Source: Rhodanobacter soli (lineage in GTDB: Bacteria; Pseudomonadota; Gammaproteobacteria; Xanthomonadales; Rhodanobacteraceae). From it: a stretch of DNA of 64,000 nt. The position numbers and the translations under genes were made by a program. Position 1 is the stretch's first letter; every line of letters begins with the position of its first letter. Positions 35,543-43,608 of the stretch are shown here, piece after piece. The stretch spans positions 2,170,001 to 2,234,000 of the forward strand of contig NZ_JBEPSD010000001.1 in the NCBI RefSeq assembly GCF_040548735.1, given 5' to 3'. The notes beneath the pieces were generated by a model. The model was not told the origin of the DNA, searched no databases, and was given only the letters and a program-made list of their open reading frames with translations.

Positions 35543-35621
35543 TCCCTCCTCGTCCGCGGCCATTCCAGGCACACGTTTTTTCGCAGTCGCATTCAATATT
35601 TCAGGTTAGAGGTGCAAGGCC

Positions 35622-37238
<1,617 letters not shown>

Positions 37239-37299
37239 TCATTGCCGCGACATCCCGGCCGCGCATGGCCGGGGTGGTCGCAACAGGACGACCCGGATC

Positions 37300-37440
37300 A
37301 TGACGCAACAGACGAATCACCCCGCAACCGACGGCGACGACGATCGCCGCAAGGGCGTGCGGCGCACCGTGACGGTGCTGGTCGCGATCGTGCTGTTCTT
37401 CTTCCTGATCTCGTTCGTGCAGATAGTGTTGATGAAGTAG
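37300..37440 (+). CDS. small single-span membrane protein in cytochrome oxidase operon (46 aa)
   Basis: ATG at 37300 has AGGA thirteen bases upstream. The 46-residue product has an acidic-basic cytoplasmic head (ATDGDDDRRKGVRR) and one hydrophobic helix (TVTVLVAIVLFFFLISFVQI) ending in LMK. It resembles in position and size the small assembly proteins found after subunit I in many beta- and gammaproteobacteria. Here it occupies the place between ctaD and ctaE where ctaG (Cox11) normally also sits; ctaG itself is absent. Confidence 0.75.
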   Translation: MTQQTNHPATDGDDDRRKGVRRTVTVLVAIVLFFFLISFVQIVLMK

Positions 37441-37543
37441 CAATACATGTTTTTCCAACCGGTCGGGTTCGACGACCGGCATGCAGTTCCCCGGGCGGCA
37501 TGACGGGGCAAAAGTCATCAAGAGAAATCCACGGGGTTACACC

Positions 37544-38431
37544 ATGGGTCAGCAGCACGACGCTTACTTCGTACCGGCCAAGAGCTCCTGGCCGATTGTG
37601 GCCGCAGTGGTCATGTTCATCACCGTGTTCGGTGCCGCGCACTGGCTGAACGCGGAGCCCGGTGAGGCCGGCTTCGGCAAGACCGTGCTGACCATCGGCG
37701 TGCTCGGCGTGCTGGGCATGTTCTTCGGCTGGTTCCGCTCGGTAATCAACGAATCGCTCGCCGGCAGCTACAACCACCAGGTGGACACCTCGTTCCGCAT
37801 GGGCATGATGTGGTTCATCTTCTCCGAGGTGATGTTCTTCGGCGCATTCTTCGGCGCGCTGTTCTACATCCGCATGTTCTCGGTGCCGTGGCTGGGCGGC
37901 CATGGCCATGGCGTGCTGACCCACGAGTTCCTGTGGAGCGACTACACCGCCGCCTGGGGCGCCAATGGCGGCAACGGTCCGGAGCAGGCCGGCGGCGCGT
38001 TCCGTACCGTGCCGGCGTGGGGCCTGCCGCTGCTGAACACGCTGATCCTGCTCAGCTCCAGCGTCACCGTGACGATCGCGCACCATGCGCTGCGTGCCGG
38101 CCACCGCGGCAAGATCCTGCTGTTCCTGGGCCTGACCGTGCTGCTGGGCGCGACCTTCCTGTACTTCCAGGCGCACGAGTACATGGAGGCGTACAAGGAA
38201 CTGAACCTGACCTTGCACAGCGGCGTCTACGGTTCGACCTTCTTCCTGCTGACCGGCTTCCACGGCCTGCATGTGACCCTGGGCACGATCATGCTGGCGG
38301 TGATCTGGCTGCGCGTGCTGAAGGGGCACTTCAACAAGGATCATCACTTCGGTTTCGAGGCGGTGGCCTGGTACTGGCATTTCGTCGACGTGGTCTGGCT
38401 CGGCCTGTTCATGTTCGTCTATATTCTTTGA
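37544..38431 (+). CDS. ctaE: cytochrome c oxidase subunit III
   Basis: 295 residues, seven membrane helices. The start at 37544 gives MGQQHDAYFVPAKSSWP, as in relatives; an upstream ATG in frame at 37481 is less likely. MMWFIFSEVMFFGAFFGALFY with its conserved glutamate, HEFLWSDYTAAWG, YFQAHEYMEAYKEL and AVAWYWHFVDVVWL are subunit III signatures. It completes the three-subunit core of the aa3-type oxidase. A strong bidirectional terminator follows. Confidence 0.97.
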   Translation: MGQQHDAYFVPAKSSWPIVAAVVMFITVFGAAHWLNAEPGEAGFGKTVLTIGVLGVLGMFFGWFRSVINESLAGSYNHQVDTSFRMGMMWFIFSEVMFFGAFFGALFYIRMFSVPWLGGHGHGVLTHEFLWSDYTAAWGANGGNGPEQAGGAFRTVPAWGLPLLNTLILLSSSVTVTIAHHALRAGHRGKILLFLGLTVLLGATFLYFQAHEYMEAYKELNLTLHSGVYGSTFFLLTGFHGLHVTLGTIMLAVIWLRVLKGHFNKDHHFGFEAVAWYWHFVDVVWLGLFMFVYIL

Positions 38432-38520
38432 CGCGAGGTCCGTCTCGCGAGGAGCAGGACCGGCCGTCTGGGCCGGACTCTTCACAAGAGCCGCGCGACT
38501 CACGGAAATCACGGCGTGAT

Positions 38521-38563
38521 CTGCAACAAGAAAGCCCGCCATTGGCGGGCTTTCTTGTTGCAG
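38521..38563. terminator. bidirectional terminator with 20-bp perfect stem
   Basis: ctgcaacaagaaagcccgcc (38521-38540) is repeated as its exact reverse complement at 38544-38563 with only att between. The upper stem is GC-rich and the lower part gives A- and T-runs on both sides, as in bidirectional terminators. It separates the plus-strand ctaE from the converging twin-transmembrane gene. Confidence 0.88.
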
Positions 38564-38652
38564 GCGCATCCATCTCGAACGTCAGTGGCGGAGACTACCC
38601 GCGCCGCGCGATTTGTCGCGGACGGGGCGCCGCGACGGCACAGCCGCTACAA

Positions 38653-38868
38653 TCACTGGCCGACGTCGTGCGGATGCAGCCAACCCATCCAGATGCCGAA
38701 CGCGACCATGGCGATGAACAGCAGCGACAGGCCGATGCGGCGGGTCAGCGCCCACACCGTGCGCTTGTCGTCGTCCTTGTCGGTCATCATGAAGTACAGC
38801 GCCTGGCCGAGGCTGAAGATCACCAACAGCAGCAACCCCACCAGCACGTATTTGTAGACGGTTTCCAC
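38653..38868 (-). CDS. twin transmembrane protein (DUF2909 type)
   Basis: 71 residues if translated from GTG at 38868, which gives the family-like opening METVYKYVLVGLLLLVIFSLG. Two membrane helices flank a short loop with the conserved KRTVWALTRRIGLSLL segment. Such proteins are found next to SURF1 in oxidase loci of many Proteobacteria and are thought to aid oxidase biogenesis. The frame is open further upstream but without similarity. It is divergent from SURF1 (59-base gap), which is unusual only in strand. Confidence 0.75.
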   Translation of the reverse strand: METVYKYVLVGLLLLVIFSLGQALYFMMTDKDDDKRTVWALTRRIGLSLLFIAMVAFGIWMGWLHPHDVGQ

Positions 38869-38927
38869 GTGATTGATCCGATCCAGTTCGACATGGTCAG
38901 TATAACGGCCGCTGGCAGGCGCCCGGC

Positions 38928-39674
38928 GTGAACGGGTTTCGCCGTCCTTCGTGGTGGGCACTACTGCTGACCGTGGCCGGAGCCTTGCTGTTCGTGCGTT
39001 TGGGCGTCTGGCAACTGCACCGTGCCGACTTCAAGGAGGCACTTCTGCGGCGGTATGCCGCATCGGCAGGCGCGCCGCTGCAGGACTTCGCCAAGGTTGC
39101 CGAAACGCCGCCGGCCGACGGTTTTCCGCGGGTGCAGGTGAGCGGCCGCTACCTCACCGATCGGCTGTACCTGCTGGACAACCCGAAGCACGATGGCCGC
39201 GGTGGCGTGGAAGTGTTCGCACCGCTGGCGCTGGCCGGCCATCCGCAATTGCTGCTGGTCGATCTGGGCTTCCTGCCAGGCAACGGCAACGGCAAGACCC
39301 CGCAGCTGCCACCGTTGCCCACGGGCGAGGTCAGCCTGCAAGGACTGTACGTACCGCCACCGCCGGTCGGCTTCGAGATGGGCGGAAACGCATTGGCGCG
39401 GCAGACCCGGTGGCCGAAGACCGGCATCTTCCTGGACCCGGCGGAAGTCGCCCGTGACCTCGGCCACCCGCTGTACCCGCGACTGCTGGCGCTGGATCCC
39501 GATCCGGCCGCGATCTACGAGCGCGTGCACACCCTCGATTTCTCCTCGATGCCGCCGGCGCGGCATCGGGCCTATGCGTTCCAGTGGTTCACCTTTGCGC
39601 TCGCCGCGGTGGTGATCCTGCTGGTCGTGCATCGCAAGCGCAAGCCGCGCCAATCCCGATCCGATGAAGGTTGA
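38928..39674 (+). CDS. SURF1 family cytochrome oxidase biogenesis protein
   Basis: 248 residues starting with GTG. The hairpin topology of SURF1 is clear: an N-terminal membrane helix (about 10-28) followed by RLGVWQLHRADFK, a periplasmic domain with VQVSGRYLTDRLYLLDN, and a C-terminal helix preceded by HRAYAFQWFTFALAAV. SURF1 helps insert heme a into subunit I. It is followed with a TGATG one-base overlap by the next gene, so translation is coupled. Confidence 0.92.
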   Translation: MNGFRRPSWWALLLTVAGALLFVRLGVWQLHRADFKEALLRRYAASAGAPLQDFAKVAETPPADGFPRVQVSGRYLTDRLYLLDNPKHDGRGGVEVFAPLALAGHPQLLLVDLGFLPGNGNGKTPQLPPLPTGEVSLQGLYVPPPPVGFEMGGNALARQTRWPKTGIFLDPAEVARDLGHPLYPRLLALDPDPAAIYERVHTLDFSSMPPARHRAYAFQWFTFALAAVVILLVVHRKRKPRQSRSDEG

Positions 39675-40252
39675 TGAATCCGATGAAGCCCGCTGATCCC
39701 GCCGCCGTGCGCAAGAGCCGGATATTCCTGCTGCTGATCGCGCTGGTGTTCGCCGCGCCGATGATCGTCGCCGGCCTGCTCAGCTGGAGCGGCTGGCAGC
39801 CCGGCACCAAGGGCAACGGCGAGCCGATCCTGCCGCAGCGCAATTTCGTCGACGAACAGCTGCGTGTGGAGCTGGCCAATGGCCAGCCCTACGCCTGGCG
39901 CGACAGCGAGCCGCGGCTGACCCTGGTGGCGCTGGCCGGCCCCGACTGCGCCGCGCAATGCCTGTCGACGCTGACCAAGATGGCGGCCGCACGGGTCACG
40001 CTCAATCGCAACCAGTCGCGTTTGCGCCTGCTGTACCTGGGCGCACCACCGGTGAATGACGCCGGTGCCGGCATGCGCAACTACTGGCAGCTCGGCCAGG
40101 ACGTGGACGGCAAGCTGGCAGGCTACCGGCCGACGACGCCGGACAGCGTCAGCGCCGTGCTGGTGGAATCCAACGGCACGGCCTTGTCGCTGTACCGTGC
40201 CGGGTTCGATCCGTCCGGCCTGCGCAAGGATTTGCAGAAGGTGATCAAGTGA
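39674..40252 (+). CDS. membrane-anchored thioredoxin-like protein of the oxidase cluster (SCO-like CxxxC)
   Basis: 192 residues. One N-terminal membrane helix (about 17-38) precedes a periplasmic domain. The segment LVALAGPDCAAQCLSTLTKM carries a CxxxC pair in the place where SCO copper chaperones have theirs, followed by LRLLYLGAPP as the second strand, but the SCO histidine region is not evident. It sits between SURF1 and ctaA, overlapping both by one base (TGATG), as is common in gammaproteobacterial oxidase operons. A copper-delivery or disulfide role in CuA/CuB assembly is inference; note that ctaG is missing here. Confidence 0.75.
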   Translation: MNPMKPADPAAVRKSRIFLLLIALVFAAPMIVAGLLSWSGWQPGTKGNGEPILPQRNFVDEQLRVELANGQPYAWRDSEPRLTLVALAGPDCAAQCLSTLTKMAAARVTLNRNQSRLRLLYLGAPPVNDAGAGMRNYWQLGQDVDGKLAGYRPTTPDSVSAVLVESNGTALSLYRAGFDPSGLRKDLQKVIK

Positions 40253-41400
40253 TGTCGCCGCACTCGTTGCGGGTATTGCGCTGGCTGGCGCTGTTCGCGG
40301 CGGTGTTCGCGTTCGGGCTGGTGATGTTCGGCGCGTTCGTGCGGCTGTCCAACGCGGGCCTGTCCTGCCCGGACTGGCCGACCTGCTACGGCCAGGTGAC
40401 CTGGCCGCAGCACGCGCAGGCGGTGGCGCACGCCGACGCGGCGTTCCCGGATCGCCCGTACGAGGCGCACAAGGCCTGGCGCGAGCAGGTGCATCGCTTC
40501 CTCGCCGGCACGCTCGGCGTGCTGGTGCTGCTGCTGGCGCTGATCGCCGGCTGGCGCCGGCGCGGCACCTTGCTGGCGGTGGTCGGCGGCGCGGTGTTCG
40601 CGGCGCTCGGGGTGGGCCTGTACATGCGCGGCGAGCATGTGTGGTCGTCCGCGCTGGCGGCCTGCGCGATCGCGCTGCCGCTGTTCGCCGCGATCCGGCT
40701 GCAGCGTCCCGGCGCGTGGAAGATCTGCGTGCTGGCGCTGGCGGTGATCATCTTCCAGGCCATGCTCGGCATGTGGACGGTGACGCTCCTGCTCAAGCCG
40801 GTGGTGGTGATGGGCCACCTGCTCGGCGGCATGGCCACGTTCGCGCTGCTGGCATACGCGGCGCTGCGTTTCGCCGGCGTGGCGGCGGCGGACGAACGCC
40901 ACGCCGACCTGCGCCGGCTGGTGGCGATCGGTGTCGTGCTGCTGGTCTGCCAGATCGCGCTGGGCGGCTGGACCTCGGCGAACTACGCGGCCCTGGCCTG
41001 CGGCTACGGCCCCGGCTCATTCCCACAATGCCTCGGCCAGTGGGCGCCGCCGACGGACTTCCGCGAAGGCTTCGTGCTATGGCGCGGGATCGGCGTGAAC
41101 TACGAGGGCGGCGTGCTCGACATGGCCGCGCGCAGCGCGATCCAGATCGCGCACCGGCTCGGCGCGCTGGTGGTGTTCTGCTATCTCGGCTGGCTGTCAA
41201 TCAGGACAGCGCGGCGTGGCCTGCGCGTGTGCGGCCTGGCGATCGCGCTGGCGCTGGCGGGCCAGGTGTTGCTGGGCATCAGCAACGTGTACTTCGGCCT
41301 GCCGCTGGCCGTGGCGACCGCGCACAATGGCGTGGCGGCCCTGCTGCTGTTTACCTTGCTGGCCACGCTGGCGCGCACGCAGCGGCGCATGACTTTCTGA
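40252..41400 (+). CDS. ctaA: heme A synthase (COX15/CtaA)
   Basis: 382 residues, eight membrane helices. It oxidises the C8 methyl of heme O to the formyl group of heme A. Family motifs are GAFVRLSNAGLSCPDWPTCYG (N-terminal), EQVHRFLAG and IQIAHRLGALVV with heme-binding histidines, and VMGHLLGGMATFALL in the middle. The extracellular CGYGPGSFPQC cysteine pair is present. It overlaps the preceding gene by one base and precedes the EF-hand gene by 113 bases. Confidence 0.95.
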   Translation: MSPHSLRVLRWLALFAAVFAFGLVMFGAFVRLSNAGLSCPDWPTCYGQVTWPQHAQAVAHADAAFPDRPYEAHKAWREQVHRFLAGTLGVLVLLLALIAGWRRRGTLLAVVGGAVFAALGVGLYMRGEHVWSSALAACAIALPLFAAIRLQRPGAWKICVLALAVIIFQAMLGMWTVTLLLKPVVVMGHLLGGMATFALLAYAALRFAGVAAADERHADLRRLVAIGVVLLVCQIALGGWTSANYAALACGYGPGSFPQCLGQWAPPTDFREGFVLWRGIGVNYEGGVLDMAARSAIQIAHRLGALVVFCYLGWLSIRTARRGLRVCGLAIALALAGQVLLGISNVYFGLPLAVATAHNGVAALLLFTLLATLARTQRRMTF

Positions 41401-41513
41401 CCATTGACAGGTGGCCGGTGGCCGGGGAAGCTCGTTTTCGCAGGATGTTGCATCCATGACCGCCCCCTTCCACGGGAGCGGTCGATACATCGAATGCGAG
41501 CGGGATACCTCTC

Positions 41514-41933
41514 ATGAGAATGAGCATGCGGATGTTCGCGCTGGTGGTCGGTTTGCTGCTGGCCGGGCCGGCGTGGGTCGAAAGTTCGGTTGCGCAGGAG
41601 CGGCCTGAGAAGGGGCAAGCCGCGGGCAGGCTCGAGATGACACGCCAGGTTCAGGAGTCGAACAGCAAGTCGTTCGACACGATGGCGACCGAGCCACTGA
41701 GGCATGCCCGCAAGAAACCGTTGATGACGCCGCAGCAGTCGACGGACGCTTTCCTTGCGCTTGATCGCAATCGCGACATGCTGTTGACCCGCTCCGAATT
41801 GCCGAAGGAGATGAGCATCCTGCGGGCGCAGTTCGACAAATACGATATGGACCGCGATCACCGCCTGTCCTACTCGGAATTCGCGAACTACACCGATGTC
41901 GTACCGGATGAGTTGGCCCAGTCGCGGCCCTGA
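41514..41933 (+). CDS. exported EF-hand protein
   Basis: 139 residues. A signal peptide (MRMSMRMFALVVGLLLAGPA, cleavage around WVESSVAQ) is followed by a polar linker and two EF-hand loops: Asp84 to Glu95 (DRNRDMLLTRSE) and Asp111 to Glu122 (DMDRDHRLSYSE). Both lack the usual glycine at loop position 6 (Met and His instead), so calcium affinity may be low. It interrupts the ctaA-ctaB pair, which are usually adjacent. Its codons are somewhat less GC-rich than those of its neighbours. Function unknown; a periplasmic calcium-responsive role is inference. Confidence 0.8.
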   Translation: MRMSMRMFALVVGLLLAGPAWVESSVAQERPEKGQAAGRLEMTRQVQESNSKSFDTMATEPLRHARKKPLMTPQQSTDAFLALDRNRDMLLTRSELPKEMSILRAQFDKYDMDRDHRLSYSEFANYTDVVPDELAQSRP

Positions 41934-42029
41934 TGCTGCTGTGTGGCGCAGCAGGCCGGTGGCCTCCAGCACGTGTCCGGCCGGATACAAGGCATTACAC
42001 TAGGCGGTCGCCCGCTGCCTGACGTCATC

Positions 42030-42935
42030 GTGAACCTGCATTTCTCTCAATACCTGCTACTGACCAAGCCGCGCATCGTCGCGCTGCTGGTGTTCTGCGC
42101 GGTGATCGGCATGTTCCTCGCCGTACCCGGGATGCCGCCGTGGCGCGCGCTGGTGTTCGGCACGCTGGGCATCTGGCTGGCGTCCTCGTCGGCCGCCGCG
42201 TTCAACCAGCTGATCGACCAGCGCATCGACAAGGTGATGGTGCGCACGGCACATAGGCCGCTGGCCACCGGGCATCTCAATGCGCGGCAGGTCTTCGTGT
42301 TCGCGCTGCTGCTGGGCATCGCCTCGATGCTGGTGCTGGTGCTGCTGGTCAACACGCTGACCGCGGTGCTGACGTTCGCCGGGCTGATCGGTTACGCGGT
42401 GATCTACACCGCGTTCCTCAAGCGCGCCTCGCCGCAGAACATCGTGATCGGCGGCCTCGCCGGGGCGATCCCGCCGGTGCTGGGCTGGACCGCGGTCACC
42501 GGCGCGCTGCACCCGTACGCGCTGCAGCTGTGCCTGATCATCTTCGTGTGGACGCCGCCGCACTTCTGGGCGCTGGCGATCTTCCGCCGCGACGACTACT
42601 CGCGCGCCCAGGTGCCGATGCTGCCGGTGACCCACGGAGTGGTGTTCACCCGCTGGCACATCCTGTTCTACACCGTGCTGCTGGTGCTGGTGACCCTGCT
42701 GCCGGCGCTGACCGGGATGAGCGGCCTGGTCTACCTGGGCGGCGCCGCGGTGCTGGGCGGGGCGTTCCTGTATTACGCCGTGCGCCTGCTGAATCCGCCG
42801 GACGAGCTGTACGCGATGAAGGTGTTCAACTATTCCATCGTCTACCTGATGGCGCTGTTCGCGTTCCTGCTCGTCGACCACTGGCTGGTCGAGCCGATCG
42901 TGCAGCAGGGGCTGGCGCTGCAGCCGGTCGTCTGA
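42030..42935 (+). CDS. ctaB: protoheme IX farnesyltransferase (heme O synthase)
   Basis: 301 residues from GTG at 42030, which gives the usual N-terminus [17 protein letters not shown]; the open frame continues 29 codons upstream without similarity. It attaches a farnesyl group to heme B to make heme O, the substrate of CtaA. The prenyltransferase motif [20 protein letters not shown] (polyprenyl-diphosphate binding) and the [17 protein letters not shown] segment are intact. Nine membrane helices. It is the last oxidase-related gene before the mgtA leader. Confidence 0.95.
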   Translation: MNLHFSQYLLLTKPRIVALLVFCAVIGMFLAVPGMPPWRALVFGTLGIWLASSSAAAFNQLIDQRIDKVMVRTAHRPLATGHLNARQVFVFALLLGIASMLVLVLLVNTLTAVLTFAGLIGYAVIYTAFLKRASPQNIVIGGLAGAIPPVLGWTAVTGALHPYALQLCLIIFVWTPPHFWALAIFRRDDYSRAQVPMLPVTHGVVFTRWHILFYTVLLVLVTLLPALTGMSGLVYLGGAAVLGGAFLYYAVRLLNPPDELYAMKVFNYSIVYLMALFAFLLVDHWLVEPIVQQGLALQPVV

Positions 42936-42983
42936 AGGGCCCGTGCCGACGCCATGTTGGTGCGGAAAAATTCAGCTTGAACA

Positions 42984-43012
42984 TTGACACTCCCGCGGCG
43001 CAGCACGACAAT
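42984..43012 (+). promoter_or_regulatory. sigma70-type promoter of the mgtA leader
   Basis: A consensus -35 TTGACA (42984-42989), a 17-base spacer and -10 GACAAT (43007-43012). Transcription would begin near 43019, about 590 bases before the mgtA start. A GC-rich hairpin (gcgcgcc-ctcc-ggcgcgc, about 43015-43032) lies at the very 5' end of the RNA. Confidence 0.6.
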
Positions 43013-43070
43013 GCGCGCGCCCTCCGGCGCGCCGCGCCGGGCGGCTTCCTGTCCTGACTAACCAAGGCAT

Positions 43071-43184
43071 ATGGACGTTTACCCTAGTCGCAACGTCGAC
43101 ATCCGCTCGCTTCGGGTGCCGGCGCCGCATAACAAGTTGAACGCCTGCGGCGACCGCCTGCGGTCGGCTGGTGCTTTCCGCTAG
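43071..43184 (+). CDS. candidate leader peptide 1 of mgtA (37 aa)
   Basis: ATG at 43071 to TAG at 43182-43184. AAGG precedes the ATG at only three bases, so initiation would be modest. The peptide opens MDVYPSRNVDIRSLRVPAP and is rich in Arg, with three Pro. The stop codon lies in the loop of the ctttcc/ggaaag hairpin and ten bases before the stem that hides the ribosome site of the next ORF, so a ribosome finishing here would disturb that stem. Coding is suggested by this arrangement, not proved. Confidence 0.4.
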   Translation: MDVYPSRNVDIRSLRVPAPHNKLNACGDRLRSAGAFR

Positions 43185-43192
43185 GGAAAGTC

Positions 43193-43241
43193 CGGCCCAC
43201 TCCTGAGGACGCCGACGGCGTCGTCATGAGGAGATGGGCTG
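43193..43241 (+). promoter_or_regulatory. hairpin sequestering the ribosome site of leader ORF 2
   Basis: The bases 43193-43204 (cggcccactcct) pair with 43229-43241 (aggagatgggctg) with a single bulged A at 43234 and one G-U; inside is a second stem, gacgcc/ggcgtc (43208-43222). The paired AGGAG (43229-43233) is the ribosome site of the ATG at 43242, which begins immediately after the stem. Confidence 0.65.
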
Positions 43242-43463
43242 ATGAAGCTCCTTCACGATTTTCTCCGCCTGCGCCTTGCAGGCCTGCGCACCGCCTCCGT
43301 TCGCGGTGCTGCCGTGTCGCCCGAATTCAGCGTGACCGTGCCCGCGCCGCTGGCCAAGCCGGCCGGTGGCGGCGTCGAGCGCGTCGCTGCCGTGCCCGTG
43401 CGGCGCGAACCGGCGTCGTTCCTGAAGGCGCCGCGCCATCGGCGGCTGGGTTCCGGTCGCTGA
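43242..43463 (+). CDS. candidate leader peptide 2 of mgtA (73 aa)
   Basis: ATG at 43242 with AGGAG eight bases upstream, the best ribosome site of the region, buried in the hairpin just described. The product is short, basic, with a hydrophobic-basic start (MKLLHDFLRLRLAGLRTAS) and a Pro-, Val- and Arg-rich body (VPAPLAKPAGG, VPVRREPASFLKAPRHRR). I do not recognise a family. Proline-rich leader peptides sense translation conditions in the mgt loci of enteric bacteria; the parallel is by analogy only. It ends 145 bases before mgtA. Confidence 0.55.
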   Translation: MKLLHDFLRLRLAGLRTASVRGAAVSPEFSVTVPAPLAKPAGGGVERVAAVPVRREPASFLKAPRHRRLGSGR

Positions 43464-43569
43464 TGGCCGTCCTGATTCCGCGCAAGGGCTGGCCTCCGCC
43501 AACGCCCTCCGGCACGGGCCGCGCCTGCGGCCGCACGAGCTAGCGTGATGGCGGCTTGACGTCGCCAGC

Positions 43570-43608
43570 GCTTCGCAGCATCGGCATTCCGCCTCACGGA
43601 AGCGAAGC
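43570..43608 (+). promoter_or_regulatory. hairpin covering the mgtA ribosome site
   Basis: gcttcgc (43570-43576) pairs with gcgaagc (43602-43608), and inside it ttccg (43587-43591) pairs with cggaa (43597-43601). The mgtA ribosome site GGAAG (43598-43602) lies within these stems and the ATG at 43609 begins right after the outer one, the same layout as at leader ORF 2. Confidence 0.55.

Larger units (their letters stand above)
43013..43608 (+). promoter_or_regulatory. long structured 5' leader of mgtA
   Basis: This stretch between ctaB and mgtA holds no ordinary gene. It contains two upstream ORFs (43071-43184 and 43242-43463) and several stems: ccctag (43082-43087) with ctaggg (43181-43186) enclosing about 100 bases; gccgc/gcggc (43124-43128 with 43147-43151); cgaccg/cggtcg (43151-43166); ctttcc/ggaaag (43174-43190), which competes with the first; then the two ribosome-site hairpins listed separately. 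mgtA genes in enteric bacteria are controlled by leaders with riboswitch-like and leader-peptide elements; this one does not match the sequence of any class I know (Mg-sensor, M-box). Regulation by magnesium is inference from the downstream gene. Confidence 0.6.

Noticed and set aside
43185..43199. ggaaagtccggccc resembling the 5' conserved segment of RNase P RNA
   Set aside because: No other RNase P elements (for example the ACAGA and 3' pairing segments) follow; the bases are explained by leader stems.
43013..43608. Possible M-box (ykoK) or enteric Mg-sensor riboswitch
   Set aside because: I cannot find the conserved core sequences of either class; kept only as an unclassified leader.
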